DNA of 64,000 nucleotides from Gracilimonas sp040882225 (GTDB lineage: Bacteria; Bacteroidota; Rhodothermia; Balneolales; Balneolaceae): NCBI GenBank assembly GCA_040882225.1, contig JBBEBR010000009.1, forward strand, positions 44,351 through 108,350. Reading direction: 5' to 3'. The translations under genes and the position numbers were made by a program. Shown here piece by piece: positions 53,924-61,275 of the stretch. The notes under the pieces were generated by a model that searched no databases, was not told the origin of the DNA, and saw only the letters and a program-made list of their open reading frames with translations. How positions within the stretch are numbered: position 1 is the stretch's first letter; each line of letters opens with the position of its first letter.

Positions 53924-54345
53924 TGAAACACCTTAACTTATTTTTATTTCTTTTGATTTTCGGCTTTACCGCTGCTTGTTCATCGGAAACCAAAGAAGCA
54001 ACGCCTGAAGTACAGAAAGAAGCAGATTCTCTTTCGTCGGAAGATTTCGAGCAGTCGATAGCGGCTCTTGAAGCACAGGGAGATCGCCCCGAAATTCAGG
54101 CTCAAAAAGAACAGGCTCATCTCGACTATGGAATTTTCCTGATCTACAATGCTGATCCGGCGAACATGCGCGAAAATGCGAATGATGCATTACGCCAGTT
54201 TATAGAGGTGCTAAAAATCAATCCCGAGAACGAAAAAGCAACTTCAGAAATCGAACAGATTTTGGGCATTTACCGCACGTTCCCGAATCGTGAGCCTGCC
54301 GAAGATGTGAAAGAAGATCTTCAGGAACTGGGATTTGACATATAA
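53923..54345 (+). CDS. Small lipoprotein with helical repeats
   Basis: 140 residues. The lipobox is FTAACSSE. The body is entirely helical with DPANMRENANDALRQFIEVLKINPENEKATSEIE, a TPR-like unit. The start overlaps the stop of the site-2 protease, so coupled translation is expected. Function unknown. Confidence 0.8.
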   Translation: MKHLNLFLFLLIFGFTAACSSETKEATPEVQKEADSLSSEDFEQSIAALEAQGDRPEIQAQKEQAHLDYGIFLIYNADPANMRENANDALRQFIEVLKINPENEKATSEIEQILGIYRTFPNREPAEDVKEDLQELGFDI

Positions 54346-54469
54346 ATCACACAATGGAAGGCTACAAAAGACTGAGTTCTTCCTTTTAAGCTGATTCAGA
54401 AAGAATGGGCTACTTCAAAAATCAGCGGAATTCCCGGAATCAGTGGAATCTTCAAAATCAGTGATCAAA

Positions 54470-54943
54470 ATGAGCGAAAAAAGCAACACACCTACCATCC
54501 AAAACCGAAAGGCACGTCACGATTTCCAAGTTGACGAAACCTTCGAAGCCGGACTGGTTCTGAAAGGAACCGAGGTGAAATCGCTGCGCCAGGGAAAAGC
54601 CAGTTTTACCGATTCCTTTGCTTTTGTTCAGGATGAAGAAGTTTTTTTGCGGGAACTTTACATCAAGCCTTACGAGCATGGTTCCTATTACAATCATGAT
54701 CCCATTCGGCCAAGAAAACTCCTTCTCAATAAAAAAGAAATCCGAGAGCTTGATAAAGCCGTTCAGCAGAAAGGATATACCATTGTACCGCTAAAACTGT
54801 ATTTCAAAGGCGGGAAAGCGAAAGTGCTGATAGGACTGGCAAAAGGTAAAAAACAATACGATAAGAGAGATTCCATCAAAGAAAAAGATGCCAAACGCCA
54901 AATAGAACGCAACGTGAAAGGGAATTATAAGATTAATCTGTAG
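54470..54943 (+). CDS. smpB: SsrA-binding protein
   Basis: 157 residues from ATG 54470 (MSEKSNTPTIQNRKA); the longer frame upstream adds non-family residues. It binds tmRNA for ribosome rescue. Motifs RKARHDF, GLVLKGTEVKSLRQGKASFTDSFA, YIKPYEHGSYYNHDPIRPRKLLL and the basic tail KKQYDKRDSIKEKDAKRQIERN are typical. The tmRNA gene itself is not in the window. Confidence 0.96.
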   Translation: MSEKSNTPTIQNRKARHDFQVDETFEAGLVLKGTEVKSLRQGKASFTDSFAFVQDEEVFLRELYIKPYEHGSYYNHDPIRPRKLLLNKKEIRELDKAVQQKGYTIVPLKLYFKGGKAKVLIGLAKGKKQYDKRDSIKEKDAKRQIERNVKGNYKINL

Positions 54944-54950
54944 CCTCTCA

Positions 54951-55415
54951 TCAGTTACTTAAGGACCTAAGATTAGAAATTGATAGAATAATTTCCTCAT
55001 CAGCCATTTCGCGGCTTGGATCAATAGTTACCTTTGTTGGATAACCAAGCTCATTATGGAATTCCACTTCATATTGGTCTGCACTTACTTGATGATGCCC
55101 TAAAAGATCAAATAATTGCTCTATACTGAGGGTAAACTGAAGAAGAATATCACGCCTTTCATAATGGATATAATCTTTTTCTTCGTATAAAACATCTGTT
55201 ACTTTATTATCAGATACTTCTACAGTGTATACATTTGGAGGTAAGCATTCACAAGTTCTGCTAACTTCAAAAGTATAATGGTCAAAACCATGCGCATTCC
55301 ATTGTTCATGAGCCTTGGCTAAGTCAAATTCTACATTGGGTTTTGAAGTGAACGTTTCACAAGAGGTTACAAAGACACCTAAAGTAATTAGGAAAAATGA
55401 CAATAGAACTTTCAT
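54951..55415 (-). CDS. DUF6174-like lipoprotein
   Basis: 154 residues. The lipobox is FVTSCETF with Cys19. FDHYTFEVSRTCECLPPN and VTDVLYEEKDYI resemble the DUF6174 family of small exported proteins. Convergent with smpB. Function unknown. It lies at the chromosomal edge of the cassette array. Confidence 0.65.
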   Translation of the reverse strand: MKVLLSFFLITLGVFVTSCETFTSKPNVEFDLAKAHEQWNAHGFDHYTFEVSRTCECLPPNVYTVEVSDNKVTDVLYEEKDYIHYERRDILLQFTLSIEQLFDLLGHHQVSADQYEVEFHNELGYPTKVTIDPSREMADEEIILSISNLRSLSN

Positions 55416-55441
55416 CGCTTTAATTTTTTTAGTGTAGTTAA

Positions 55442-55478
55442 GATTGATGGTCCCCAGTTAATACGCCTTATTATAACT
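55442..55478 (-). other. Decayed attC half-site
   Basis: GGTCCCCAGTTAATACGCCTTATTAT resembles the CGTCCCCAGTTGATACGCTTGTTATG end of the intact attC sites to the right, with a few changes. The facing half of the site is not recognisable. It marks the likely old distal end of the cassette array and suggests that the beta-barrel gene at 55490 is itself a cassette. Confidence 0.5.
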
Positions 55479-55489
55479 ATAACACCGAA

Positions 55490-56215
55490 CTATAGTTTGT
55501 AGGAAACTGAAAGTGATAAACTTCGAATCCATGAATCAATATAATTGCCACCACTTAAATAAGGAGTTATAGAGTGTTTTGCTTTCACTTCAATTGCTAT
55601 AGGAACTACAGGATTTAAATTGTAACCAATCCCAGCAATTCCTGATACTAAGAAATCATTAGCCGATTCAGGTACATCATATTCATCACTGTAAGACTCT
55701 TGCAAACGCTCATCATTGTCTGAGTAAAGAACAGATTTATAGGTGCCGTTTGAATACCCAATTTTATAAGAAAACTCGGGACCGGCTGTGAAATAGATTT
55801 GCTGATCTGAAAATGGATGATATTGAATACGAATGGGCAAAGTTAAATAGGACGTGTTAAAGTTTTCTGTCATTGAATTCTTATAGTAGTTGCCGGTGGT
55901 TCCCCCGTTTGGCTCCGTTTGTTGAAAGATTTGATCTTCAAATTCATAAGTAAAGAAAAAGTACTCAAGCCCCGATTGAAGTATAAATCTCTTTGAGATA
56001 TTCTGATTTATTAAAGCATGAATCTGAAACCCAAAATCAAAAGAAATGAAATCATTAAGAACATCTATTTCAGACTCGTAATGTAAGGTATTGTAGTTTA
56101 GAGAAGCTCCGACTTCTATTTTTTCGATTAAACTGCCTTGGGCTTGAATAGAATGACCGGGCATTAGTAAGAAACTCAACGGCAAAAAAAGGAAAAAAGA
56201 AATTCGTTTTAGCAT
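55490..56215 (-). CDS. Outer-membrane beta-barrel protein
   Basis: 241 residues from ATG 56215 (a second ATG lies at 56224). The signal peptide ends SIQAQ at about residue 26. Alternating strands (GASLNYNTLHYES, FDFGFQIHALINQ, FILQSGLEYFFFTYEF, QIYFTAGPEFSYKIGY) end in LSLSVSYKL, a classic terminal strand. A PorT-like or Opa-like small barrel. Located between attC-like sites, hence a probable cassette. Function unknown. Confidence 0.75.
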   Translation of the reverse strand: MLKRISFFLFLPLSFLLMPGHSIQAQGSLIEKIEVGASLNYNTLHYESEIDVLNDFISFDFGFQIHALINQNISKRFILQSGLEYFFFTYEFEDQIFQQTEPNGGTTGNYYKNSMTENFNTSYLTLPIRIQYHPFSDQQIYFTAGPEFSYKIGYSNGTYKSVLYSDNDERLQESYSDEYDVPESANDFLVSGIAGIGYNLNPVVPIAIEVKAKHSITPYLSGGNYIDSWIRSLSLSVSYKL

Positions 56216-56234
56216 AGTCTGCATTTATCAAGGT

Positions 56235-56368
56235 GCATTACGGTGTGGCGTTTAACCGGCTTGGCTCTTACCAGCTAATAAAGTGGTAAAAGTCTGGGTT
56301 TACTGCAACTCTGAAAACTTCTTTAAAACCAATGAGTGGCCAAGTCCGAGTTGAAGCGCTGGTTATAG
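56235..56368 (-). other. attC site (cassette of RHH/PIN pair)
   Basis: Outer cores GCATTAC at 56235-56241 and GTTATAG at 56362-56368. Inner stem GGCGTTTAACCGGCTTGGC pairs with GCCAAGTCCGAGTTGAAGCGC with extra bases on the right arm, which sets the array orientation to the minus strand. Very similar to the site at 63105-63235. Confidence 0.85.
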
Positions 56369-56374
56369 CCCGAT

Positions 56375-56776
56375 TTAGTCTTTTAAAATCTCCCAAAATC
56401 CTCGTGGTGAAATAATCTTGACTTGGGTGATATCTTTTGAAAGAACCAATAGATCTTTATCACCAGTAACTAAAATATCAGCTTTTGCCTTTAATGCTGA
56501 CTCCAATACCCAACGGTCATCTTCATCTCTGACTTTTATTTCAGAAGGTTCTTCAGGAATTGGTTCTATATGGTGTTTGCGAAGAAATAAAAGTGTATTA
56601 GAAACTTTGTACTGTGGAACGTTAAGTTTTGTGATTAACACACGTTCCAATTCTTGTAGCACAAATTCTCCTGTCATTAATTGATGATCAGCAAGAATTA
56701 CTTCAAGAAGGTCCGCACACAATCCTCTTGCTGTAAAGGCACTTACTAAAACGTTGGTATCTGTAAATATTTTCAT
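56375..56776 (-). CDS. PIN-domain toxin
   Basis: 133 residues. The PIN fold starts MKIFTDTNVLVSAFTARG with the first Asp; the acidic set continues in ELERVL, VRDEDDRWVLES and VTGDKDLLVL. Such PIN toxins cleave RNA. The antitoxin lies 86 bases upstream on the same strand. An attC lies just beyond its stop. Confidence 0.88.
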   Translation of the reverse strand: MKIFTDTNVLVSAFTARGLCADLLEVILADHQLMTGEFVLQELERVLITKLNVPQYKVSNTLLFLRKHHIEPIPEEPSEIKVRDEDDRWVLESALKAKADILVTGDKDLLVLSKDITQVKIISPRGFWEILKD

Positions 56777-56862
56777 GATACACTTCAGGATGAGAATTGA
56801 TCAATGAAGTATGTAGCGTTTTTGGAGTGCACCGTGAGACCATAAAAATTAATAAAATATGC

Positions 56863-57081
56863 TCACGAAATTTCATGAAAAACATCTTCATCTGTGAGCC
56901 AACCCTGCGCTTCTCCATAGGGTAAAAGTTCTTTACGCAATTGCTGAAATGACTCGACCGCCAACTGACGCTTTAAAGCCTGACGGACTAATTCACTTTT
57001 TGACCGGCCGGACTTTTTTGATGATTCTTCGAGAAGCTGTTCAAGCTCTTTATCAATTCGAATAGTGAGAGTTGTGTCCAT
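56863..57081 (-). CDS. Ribbon-helix-helix antitoxin
   Basis: 72 residues. The ribbon-helix-helix fold is at residues 3-50 (LTIRIDKELEQLLEESSKKSGRSKSELVRQALKRQL), followed by a C-terminal tail that would bind the PIN toxin. It usually represses its own operon as a dimer. Paired with the PIN gene. Confidence 0.85.
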   Translation of the reverse strand: MDTTLTIRIDKELEQLLEESSKKSGRSKSELVRQALKRQLAVESFQQLRKELLPYGEAQGWLTDEDVFHEIS

Positions 57082-57157
57082 AACAGTAAATTTATATTTA
57101 TTGTTTTACAATGTAACACAACTTTAACGGGCGGACAACTTATTTATTTGGAAAGGG

Positions 57158-57263
57158 TTATAACGACCCAGCGTTTAAACTGCGCAGGGATTACAATTTC
57201 TTTGAAGTAGCGAAATTAATTCCTTGCAATCAAGCGCACCCCATTTAAAACGCCTTGTTATGC
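57158..57263 (-). other. attC site (cassette of YefM/YoeB pair)
   Basis: Outer cores TTATAAC at 57158-57164 and GTTATGC at 57257-57263; stems GCGTTTAAAC and a TTTAAAACGC counterpart, with CGC/GCG close to the loop. Confidence 0.85.
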
Positions 57264-57270
57264 TACCGGA

Positions 57271-57537
57271 CTAGTCGTAATGAGTCCACATTCTAATTAC
57301 TTTAACAACTTTCTCTTTTTCATAGACTTGATACACTAATCGATGCTGGATGTTAATTCTCCGCGAATAAGCACCTTCCAAATTACCGACCAATTTTTCA
57401 TAGGGAGGATATTCTTCAAAAGGATCTTCCTTAATAATTTTCAGCAAGTCTTCGATCTTTGATTTTAATCCTGATGAAGCTGCCTTTTTTGAGTCTTTCT
57501 TAGCTTTTTTGGTATAAACGAGTTTGTAGTTACTCAC
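57271..57537 (-). CDS. YoeB/RelE-type toxin
   Basis: 88 residues. MSNYKLVYTKKAKKDSKKAASSG and the C-terminal RRINIQHRLVYQVYEKEKVVKVIRMWTHYD match YoeB, with the terminal His-Tyr used for mRNA cleavage on the ribosome. Start overlaps the antitoxin stop by 4 bases. Confidence 0.92.
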   Translation of the reverse strand: MSNYKLVYTKKAKKDSKKAASSGLKSKIEDLLKIIKEDPFEEYPPYEKLVGNLEGAYSRRINIQHRLVYQVYEKEKVVKVIRMWTHYD

Positions 57538-57776
57538 CAGTCAAGTTTTTCTTCGGTTTCCTCCAGAGGAGTATTCAATCCTTCAACAATGGATTCTTGC
57601 ATACCAGGAATGGAAGTCAGAAAAAGCGTTTCCTGAATAGACCGCCAATCCTCTTCACTGATCAATACAGCATTCGATCTTTTTCCGGTTATTTGAATAG
57701 GCGTGTGTGTATCAGAAGCCTCATCGAGCAAACGATAAATATCTTTACGAGCTTGGGTAGCTGTTAGTGTTTTCAT
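57534..57776 (-). CDS. YefM/Phd-type antitoxin
   Basis: 80 residues. The Phd/YefM fold shows TATQARKDIYRLLDEASDTHTPIQITGKRSNAVLISEEDWRSIQETLFL, followed by a disordered acidic tail. First gene of the pair; represses and neutralises YoeB. Confidence 0.92.
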   Translation of the reverse strand: MKTLTATQARKDIYRLLDEASDTHTPIQITGKRSNAVLISEEDWRSIQETLFLTSIPGMQESIVEGLNTPLEETEEKLDW

Positions 57777-57855
57777 GACGTAAGATTGGTTGGTTAATCA
57801 CTTCACATTTAACGTACGCTATTCCGCGCATATTGTCAAATCTTTAGGATAGGTG

Positions 57856-57978
57856 GCATAACGACCCTGCATTTAAGCGGTTTTAACAAGATGACTTTGA
57901 ACAACGGCAATAATAAACTAAAACCTTTAAATGGCAACTCATGCTACGTTAAAATCCGTTTGAAACGCATTGTTAGGT
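57856..57978 (-). other. attC site (cassette of MazEF pair)
   Basis: Outer cores GCATAAC at 57856-57862 and GTTAGGT at 57972-57978. Inner arms GCATTTAAGCGGTTTTAAC and GTTAAAATCCGTTTGAAACGC pair with two extra bases on the right arm. Confidence 0.85.
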
Positions 57979-57985
57979 GGCGAAT

Positions 57986-58327
57986 CTATGGGGCAAACAT
58001 TTCCTGCAATGTGTTTAAAACCTTCTCCTCGGCTGAAGAACTGATTATCCCAAGATTTTTAATCAATCTGCTTTTATCGACCGTTCGAATCTGATCTAAT
58101 ACGATTTGTCCTTTCTTACCCTGAAATGTAGTAGTGACATGCGTTGGATAATTTTTAATAGTCGAAGTCATTGGGGCAATGATCACCGTTCTAATGTGTT
58201 TGTTCATTTCGTCGGGAGAAATGACTAAACAGGGCCGTGTTTTTCTAATTTCAGAACCTTTTGTCGGATCAAGTGAAATCAAATGAACTTCAAACCTCCG
58301 GACCGGAATTCTTTTTACCATGTCCAC
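57986..58327 (-). CDS. MazF/PemK-type toxin
   Basis: 113 residues (in-frame Met 1 and Met 3 both possible starts). KGSEIRKTRPCLVISPDEMNKHIRTVIIAPMTS is the MazF signature with the R-P-C-L-V core, and GQIVLDQIRTVDKSRLIK follows. It is a sequence-specific mRNA endonuclease. Overlaps the antitoxin 3' end by 13 bases. Confidence 0.93.
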   Translation of the reverse strand: MDMVKRIPVRRFEVHLISLDPTKGSEIRKTRPCLVISPDEMNKHIRTVIIAPMTSTIKNYPTHVTTTFQGKKGQIVLDQIRTVDKSRLIKNLGIISSSAEEKVLNTLQEMFAP

Positions 58328-58572
58328 TCAGTTTCATCCCAGTCGGAAGATTTTTCAATCTCTTTTTGATCCAATAGAACATCATCACCTTGTTCTGCCA
58401 TTTTTTCAAAAGACGCTTCCCAATCCTTTCGAATAGTTTCAGCAGAGCGAAGAACAATTTCATTGTCTCTGAGAATCATTTCAATTTCTTTAGTTATTCC
58501 ACTTTCTTCAATCAGAGGTTTTGGAATTCGAACTCCCTGGGAATTACCAATACGAATTATTTTGGTTTTCAT
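58315..58572 (-). CDS. AbrB/MazE-type antitoxin
   Basis: 85 residues from ATG 58572 (MKTKIIRIGNSQGVRIPK); a Met four codons upstream also exists. The SpoVT/AbrB fold is at the N-terminus (RIGNSQGVRIPKPLIEESG), followed by the toxin-binding tail EKSSDWDETEW. Confidence 0.92.
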   Translation of the reverse strand: MKTKIIRIGNSQGVRIPKPLIEESGITKEIEMILRDNEIVLRSAETIRKDWEASFEKMAEQGDDVLLDQKEIEKSSDWDETEWTW

Positions 58573-58665
58573 GGCTTTGATCAATTTGTGATTTTATACA
58601 CAAATATAATTACAATGTACTTACAATTCAACAAGAAGAGAAATAGTAGTAGCTTTAATTGAGCC

Positions 58666-58786
58666 CACTAACGACCCAGCGCATAACGGGCCTTTAGATT
58701 CCCACCATTAACGGCTAAAAATTCAAAACAAGCAACACTGGAAATCGAAACCACGTCCGCGTCCCCAGTTGATACGCTTGTTATGC
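58666..58786 (-). other. attC site, first of two near-identical copies
   Basis: Outer cores CACTAAC at 58666-58672 and GTTATGC at 58780-58786. From ACGACCCAGCGCATAACGGG to the right core it is base-for-base the same as the site at 59363-59483. Confidence 0.9.
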
Positions 58787-58792
58787 CCACGG

Positions 58793-59083
58793 TTACTCTG
58801 GATCACCGGACAATAGACGCCGCTCATGAATTACACTCAAAATTTCGATTTGCTCACCGGAGAGTAAATAAATTATTCGATAGGGATGATAAAAGACTTC
58901 ACGAATATCCTCTCGTTGATATTCAGGAACCATTCTTCCTTTCTGTGGTTGCTTCGGGACGTTTTCAGCTGTTTCAATAATATTCTGAGTAGTTCGATAG
59001 GCATAAAAAGGCGAACCACCTGCAATATATTCAAATATTTGATCCAACTGTTTCTCAGCCTTTTTCGACCAGGCAATCATCAT
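58793..59083 (-). CDS. ParE/RelE-type toxin
   Basis: 96 residues. MMIAWSKKAEKQLDQIFEYI, RMVPEYQREDIREVFYHPYRIIYLL and IEILSVIHERRLL fit ParE, which poisons gyrase, or a RelE relative. Start overlaps the upstream antitoxin by 4 bases. Confidence 0.9.
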   Translation of the reverse strand: MMIAWSKKAEKQLDQIFEYIAGGSPFYAYRTTQNIIETAENVPKQPQKGRMVPEYQREDIREVFYHPYRIIYLLSGEQIEILSVIHERRLLSGDPE

Positions 59084-59268
59084 TTGGTCAGCTGAAACTT
59101 CTTTTTGATATCTTCATGTGAAACGATTCGCCCTTCTTCAACATCCTTCAGACCTTGTTCAATCGATTGACGAACATAGATCTTATACATCAAATCATCC
59201 CATTCTGTATCCTCAGGTAAATCCTTGAGTAAATGTTCTACTTCTTTTTTCAATTCGGCTTTTTCCAT
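59080..59268 (-). CDS. Antitoxin partner of ParE-type toxin
   Basis: 62 residues, helical, with ELKKEVEHLLKDLPEDTEWDDLMYKIYVRQSIEQGLKDVEEGRIVSHEDIKKKF. The SIEQGLKDVEEGR segment is typical of short addiction-module antitoxins. Confidence 0.85.
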   Translation of the reverse strand: MEKAELKKEVEHLLKDLPEDTEWDDLMYKIYVRQSIEQGLKDVEEGRIVSHEDIKKKFQLTK

Positions 59269-59362
59269 ATCGACAAATTATTGAGTTTGTATTTTAAACA
59301 GTATCGCAAGCAATCTGTAGAAAAACAACGAGTGATCAGATTATTAATTTTAGGAAGAGTGG

Positions 59363-59483
59363 GTATAACGACCCAGCGCATAACGGGCCTTTAGATTCCC
59401 ACCATTAACGGCTAAAAATTCAAAACAAGCAACACTGGAAATCGAAACCACGTCCGCGTCCCCAGTTGATACGCTTGTTATGC
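59363..59483 (-). other. attC site, second near-identical copy
   Basis: Outer cores GTATAAC at 59363-59369 and GTTATGC at 59477-59483; the interior equals that of the site at 58666-58786. Confidence 0.9.
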
Positions 59484-59488
59484 CACAG

Positions 59489-59763
59489 TCACTTTCTTGA
59501 CTTCCAATAACCAGGTTTGCGCCTTAAATGTTTTATCGCGCTAATTAGAATCATGCTTTCCCCGACTTCATAAATAATTTCATAAAGGAAATCGATCAAG
59601 CAAAATTCTTCGGTCTCTTTTCGTTAACAAAGATCCTGATTTAGGGTGAGCTAAAGCTTGAGCTATCGTGTTCTATCTCATCAAGTCCTTCAGATTTTTT
59701 CTCGTAATATTCTATAGAACTTGTTAATTCTTTGGCAGCTTCTGGATGATATTGAAATGTCAT
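59489..59763 (-). pseudogene. Frameshifted ParE/RelE-type toxin gene
   Basis: It starts ATG 59763, overlapping the antitoxin stop, with MTFQYHPEAAKELTSSIEYY and EKKSEGLD, then stops. The C-terminal half (DFLYEIIYEVGESMILISA, IKHLRRKPGYWKSRK and a stop) survives in another frame. At least one frameshift and other damage interrupt it. The intact antitoxin upstream remains alone. Confidence 0.8.
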
Positions 59764-59993
59764 CTACTAAGTCGTTCTCGAGCAGCTTTGTGAACCTCTT
59801 CTCCAGAAATTGGAGTCACCTTTCCTGATTTAATTTCAGCTTTTCTCCGACGGATTTCATCGATCCATGCTTGTTCAATATCATCATCAATTTGTTCATC
59901 AAGACTATTAATAAGTCGTTTTGCTAATTCAGCCCGGTGCTTTTCATCCAACTCAAGAGCAGAATCTTCAATTTCTTTAAAATCTGTAATCAT
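59760..59993 (-). CDS. Addiction-module antitoxin (orphaned)
   Basis: 77 residues. IEDSALELDEKHRAELAKRLINSLDE and a helical tail to EVHKAARERLSR are typical of the short addiction-module antitoxins paired with ParE. The toxin beside it is broken. Confidence 0.88.
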   Translation of the reverse strand: MITDFKEIEDSALELDEKHRAELAKRLINSLDEQIDDDIEQAWIDEIRRRKAEIKSGKVTPISGEEVHKAARERLSR

Positions 59994-60069
59994 AATATGG
60001 AGGTTTATTGCTTTCTTTAATCTATTGAAAAACGACTAATTCTGACAATTTATTTAGTTGGGGAAGTGG

Positions 60070-60095
60070 GTATAACGGCCCTTTAGATTCCCATT
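60070..60095 (-). other. Left fragment of an IS-split attC
   Basis: GTATAAC core at 60070-60076, followed by GGCCCTTTAGATTCCCA, which matches the interior of the D/E-type attC sites but without the inner core segment. It breaks off where the transposase remnant begins. Confidence 0.6.
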
Positions 60096-60540
60096 ATAGA
60101 AATGTTCTATTTTCTTGGATTAAAATCGTGAACTGGGGCTGCCGGGGTGACCTAAATAACGGGCCAGCATGGCTGCTGGCCTATACAGAAGGATTTACCC
60201 GATTTTCCACAAGCCGGGAGTTTGCCTGTTTTGCCGGCAGCGCTCCGTTTCCGCACCAGTCCGGAGATCACCGGAGTCCGGGACCGGGTTAGCCGGTGGC
60301 GATGTGCCCGAATGAAGACCTTGCTGTTAAATGGTGTCAATTCAGCGATCCAGTACGATCCCGAAATCAGCGCCTATTTCCATCGCAAATGCGCCGAAGG
60401 TAAACACGCCCAAAGCGTGAAGAATGCAGTGGTGTGCAAATTAATCTACCGGGCATTTGCTGTGCTCAAACGAGGAACTCCTTGTGTGAAAATCTATCAA
60501 CATGAAATGACGGAAATCTCTTGATATAGTCTTAGAATAC
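60096..60540 (+). mobile_element. Decayed IS110/IS1111-type element in an attC
   Basis: Plus strand. The residual frame 60222-60524 encodes the IS110-family transposase C-terminus: MKTLLLNGVNSAIQYDPEIS, then AYFHRKCAEGKHAQSVKNAV and VCKLIYRAFAVLKRGTPCVK, matching the family's Tnp-C-terminal domain. The N-terminal DEDD catalytic half is absent and nearby frames hold fragments, so the element is inactive. Members of the IS1111 subgroup are known to insert into attC sites, which fits this position. Confidence 0.75.
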
Positions 60541-60631
60541 GCGGAGATTATAAGTTAATAAACGGCTAAAATTTCAAAACAAGCAACACTGGAAACCAAA
60601 ACCGCGTCCCCAGTTGATGCGCTTGTTATGC
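60541..60631 (-). other. Right fragment of the IS-split attC
   Basis: Reads CGGAGATTATAAGTTAATAA and on to the core GTTATGC at 60625-60631, with CGTCCCCAGTTGATGCGCTT before it. The GCGGAGATTAT.AGTTAAT segment matches the site at the window's right edge (63944 onward), so the original intact site was of that type. Confidence 0.7.
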
Positions 60632-60694
60632 CTGAAGCCTTTTAAATTAATTTCGAATAGTAGAACAACCCCGTCTCTATCTAATACAGCTTTA

Positions 60695-61099
60695 TTATTC
60701 TTTTATAAGTGTCCATTTTCCAACCCATGCACGGTCACTATTGTAATTCTCTAAAACTAATTCATTGTCCTTTACAGTTAGATCATAAGTAAACTGAGTA
60801 TCCTTATATGACAGTATCAATTCACTGTTGGCAATTCTATAGTTTCCGGGGCCAGCATCACTTGTAAACCGTTCATCGTTAGGAGGACCGTATCTTGGGT
60901 AAAATGTATCCTCACTAACAAATTCAAAACCCGATTCATACCAAATAAAAATCGCATACGTACTGTTCCTCTCGTTTCCCAGCGAATCTTGATATACTTT
61001 TAAGTTCCATTTTCCTTCTATATTAAACCTTTCCTCATCTTTACAAGAAATTAATGATAATAACAGAAGACCAGCTGTTAACAGAATTCTGATAGTGAA
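60695..61099 (-). CDS. Small lipoprotein-like ORF lacking a standard start codon
   Basis: 134 codons open before the stop. It reads FTIRILLTAGLLLLSLISCKDE, a lipobox signal (Cys20), then a beta-rich body (NIEGKWNLKVYQDSLGNE, YDLTVKDNELVLENYN, VGKWTLIKE) like a small lipocalin-type lipoprotein. The codon just before F is TAG. No in-frame ATG, GTG or TTG exists before the lipobox, so the start is either a rare ATT or CTG codon or has been lost. It occupies the cassette between two attC sites. Confidence 0.5.
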   Translation of the reverse strand, partial: FTIRILLTAGLLLLSLISCKDEERFNIEGKWNLKVYQDSLGNERNSTYAIFIWYESGFEFVSEDTFYPRYGPPNDERFTSDAGPGNYRIANSELILSYKDTQFTYDLTVKDNELVLENYNSDRAWVGKWTLIKE

Positions 61100-61122
61100 C
61101 TAAGTTTATTTTAAATACAAAG

Positions 61123-61246
61123 GCATAACGACCCTGCGCTTAAGGTGCAGGCTTCCAGCTTAAATTATTTTGTACTATAATTGTAGGTATAATGTTGTGC
61201 AAGCAACTAACGGTGAGTTCTGTCACCCTTGAAGCGCTGGTTATAC
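61123..61246 (-). other. attC site (cassette of TPR gene)
   Basis: Outer cores GCATAAC at 61123-61129 and GTTATAC at 61240-61246. Inner arms GCGCTTAAGGTG and CACCCTTGAAGCGC pair with extra right-arm bases. Confidence 0.85.
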
Positions 61247-61275
61247 CGCTATCGAATTACAGAGTTTTTTAGAAA

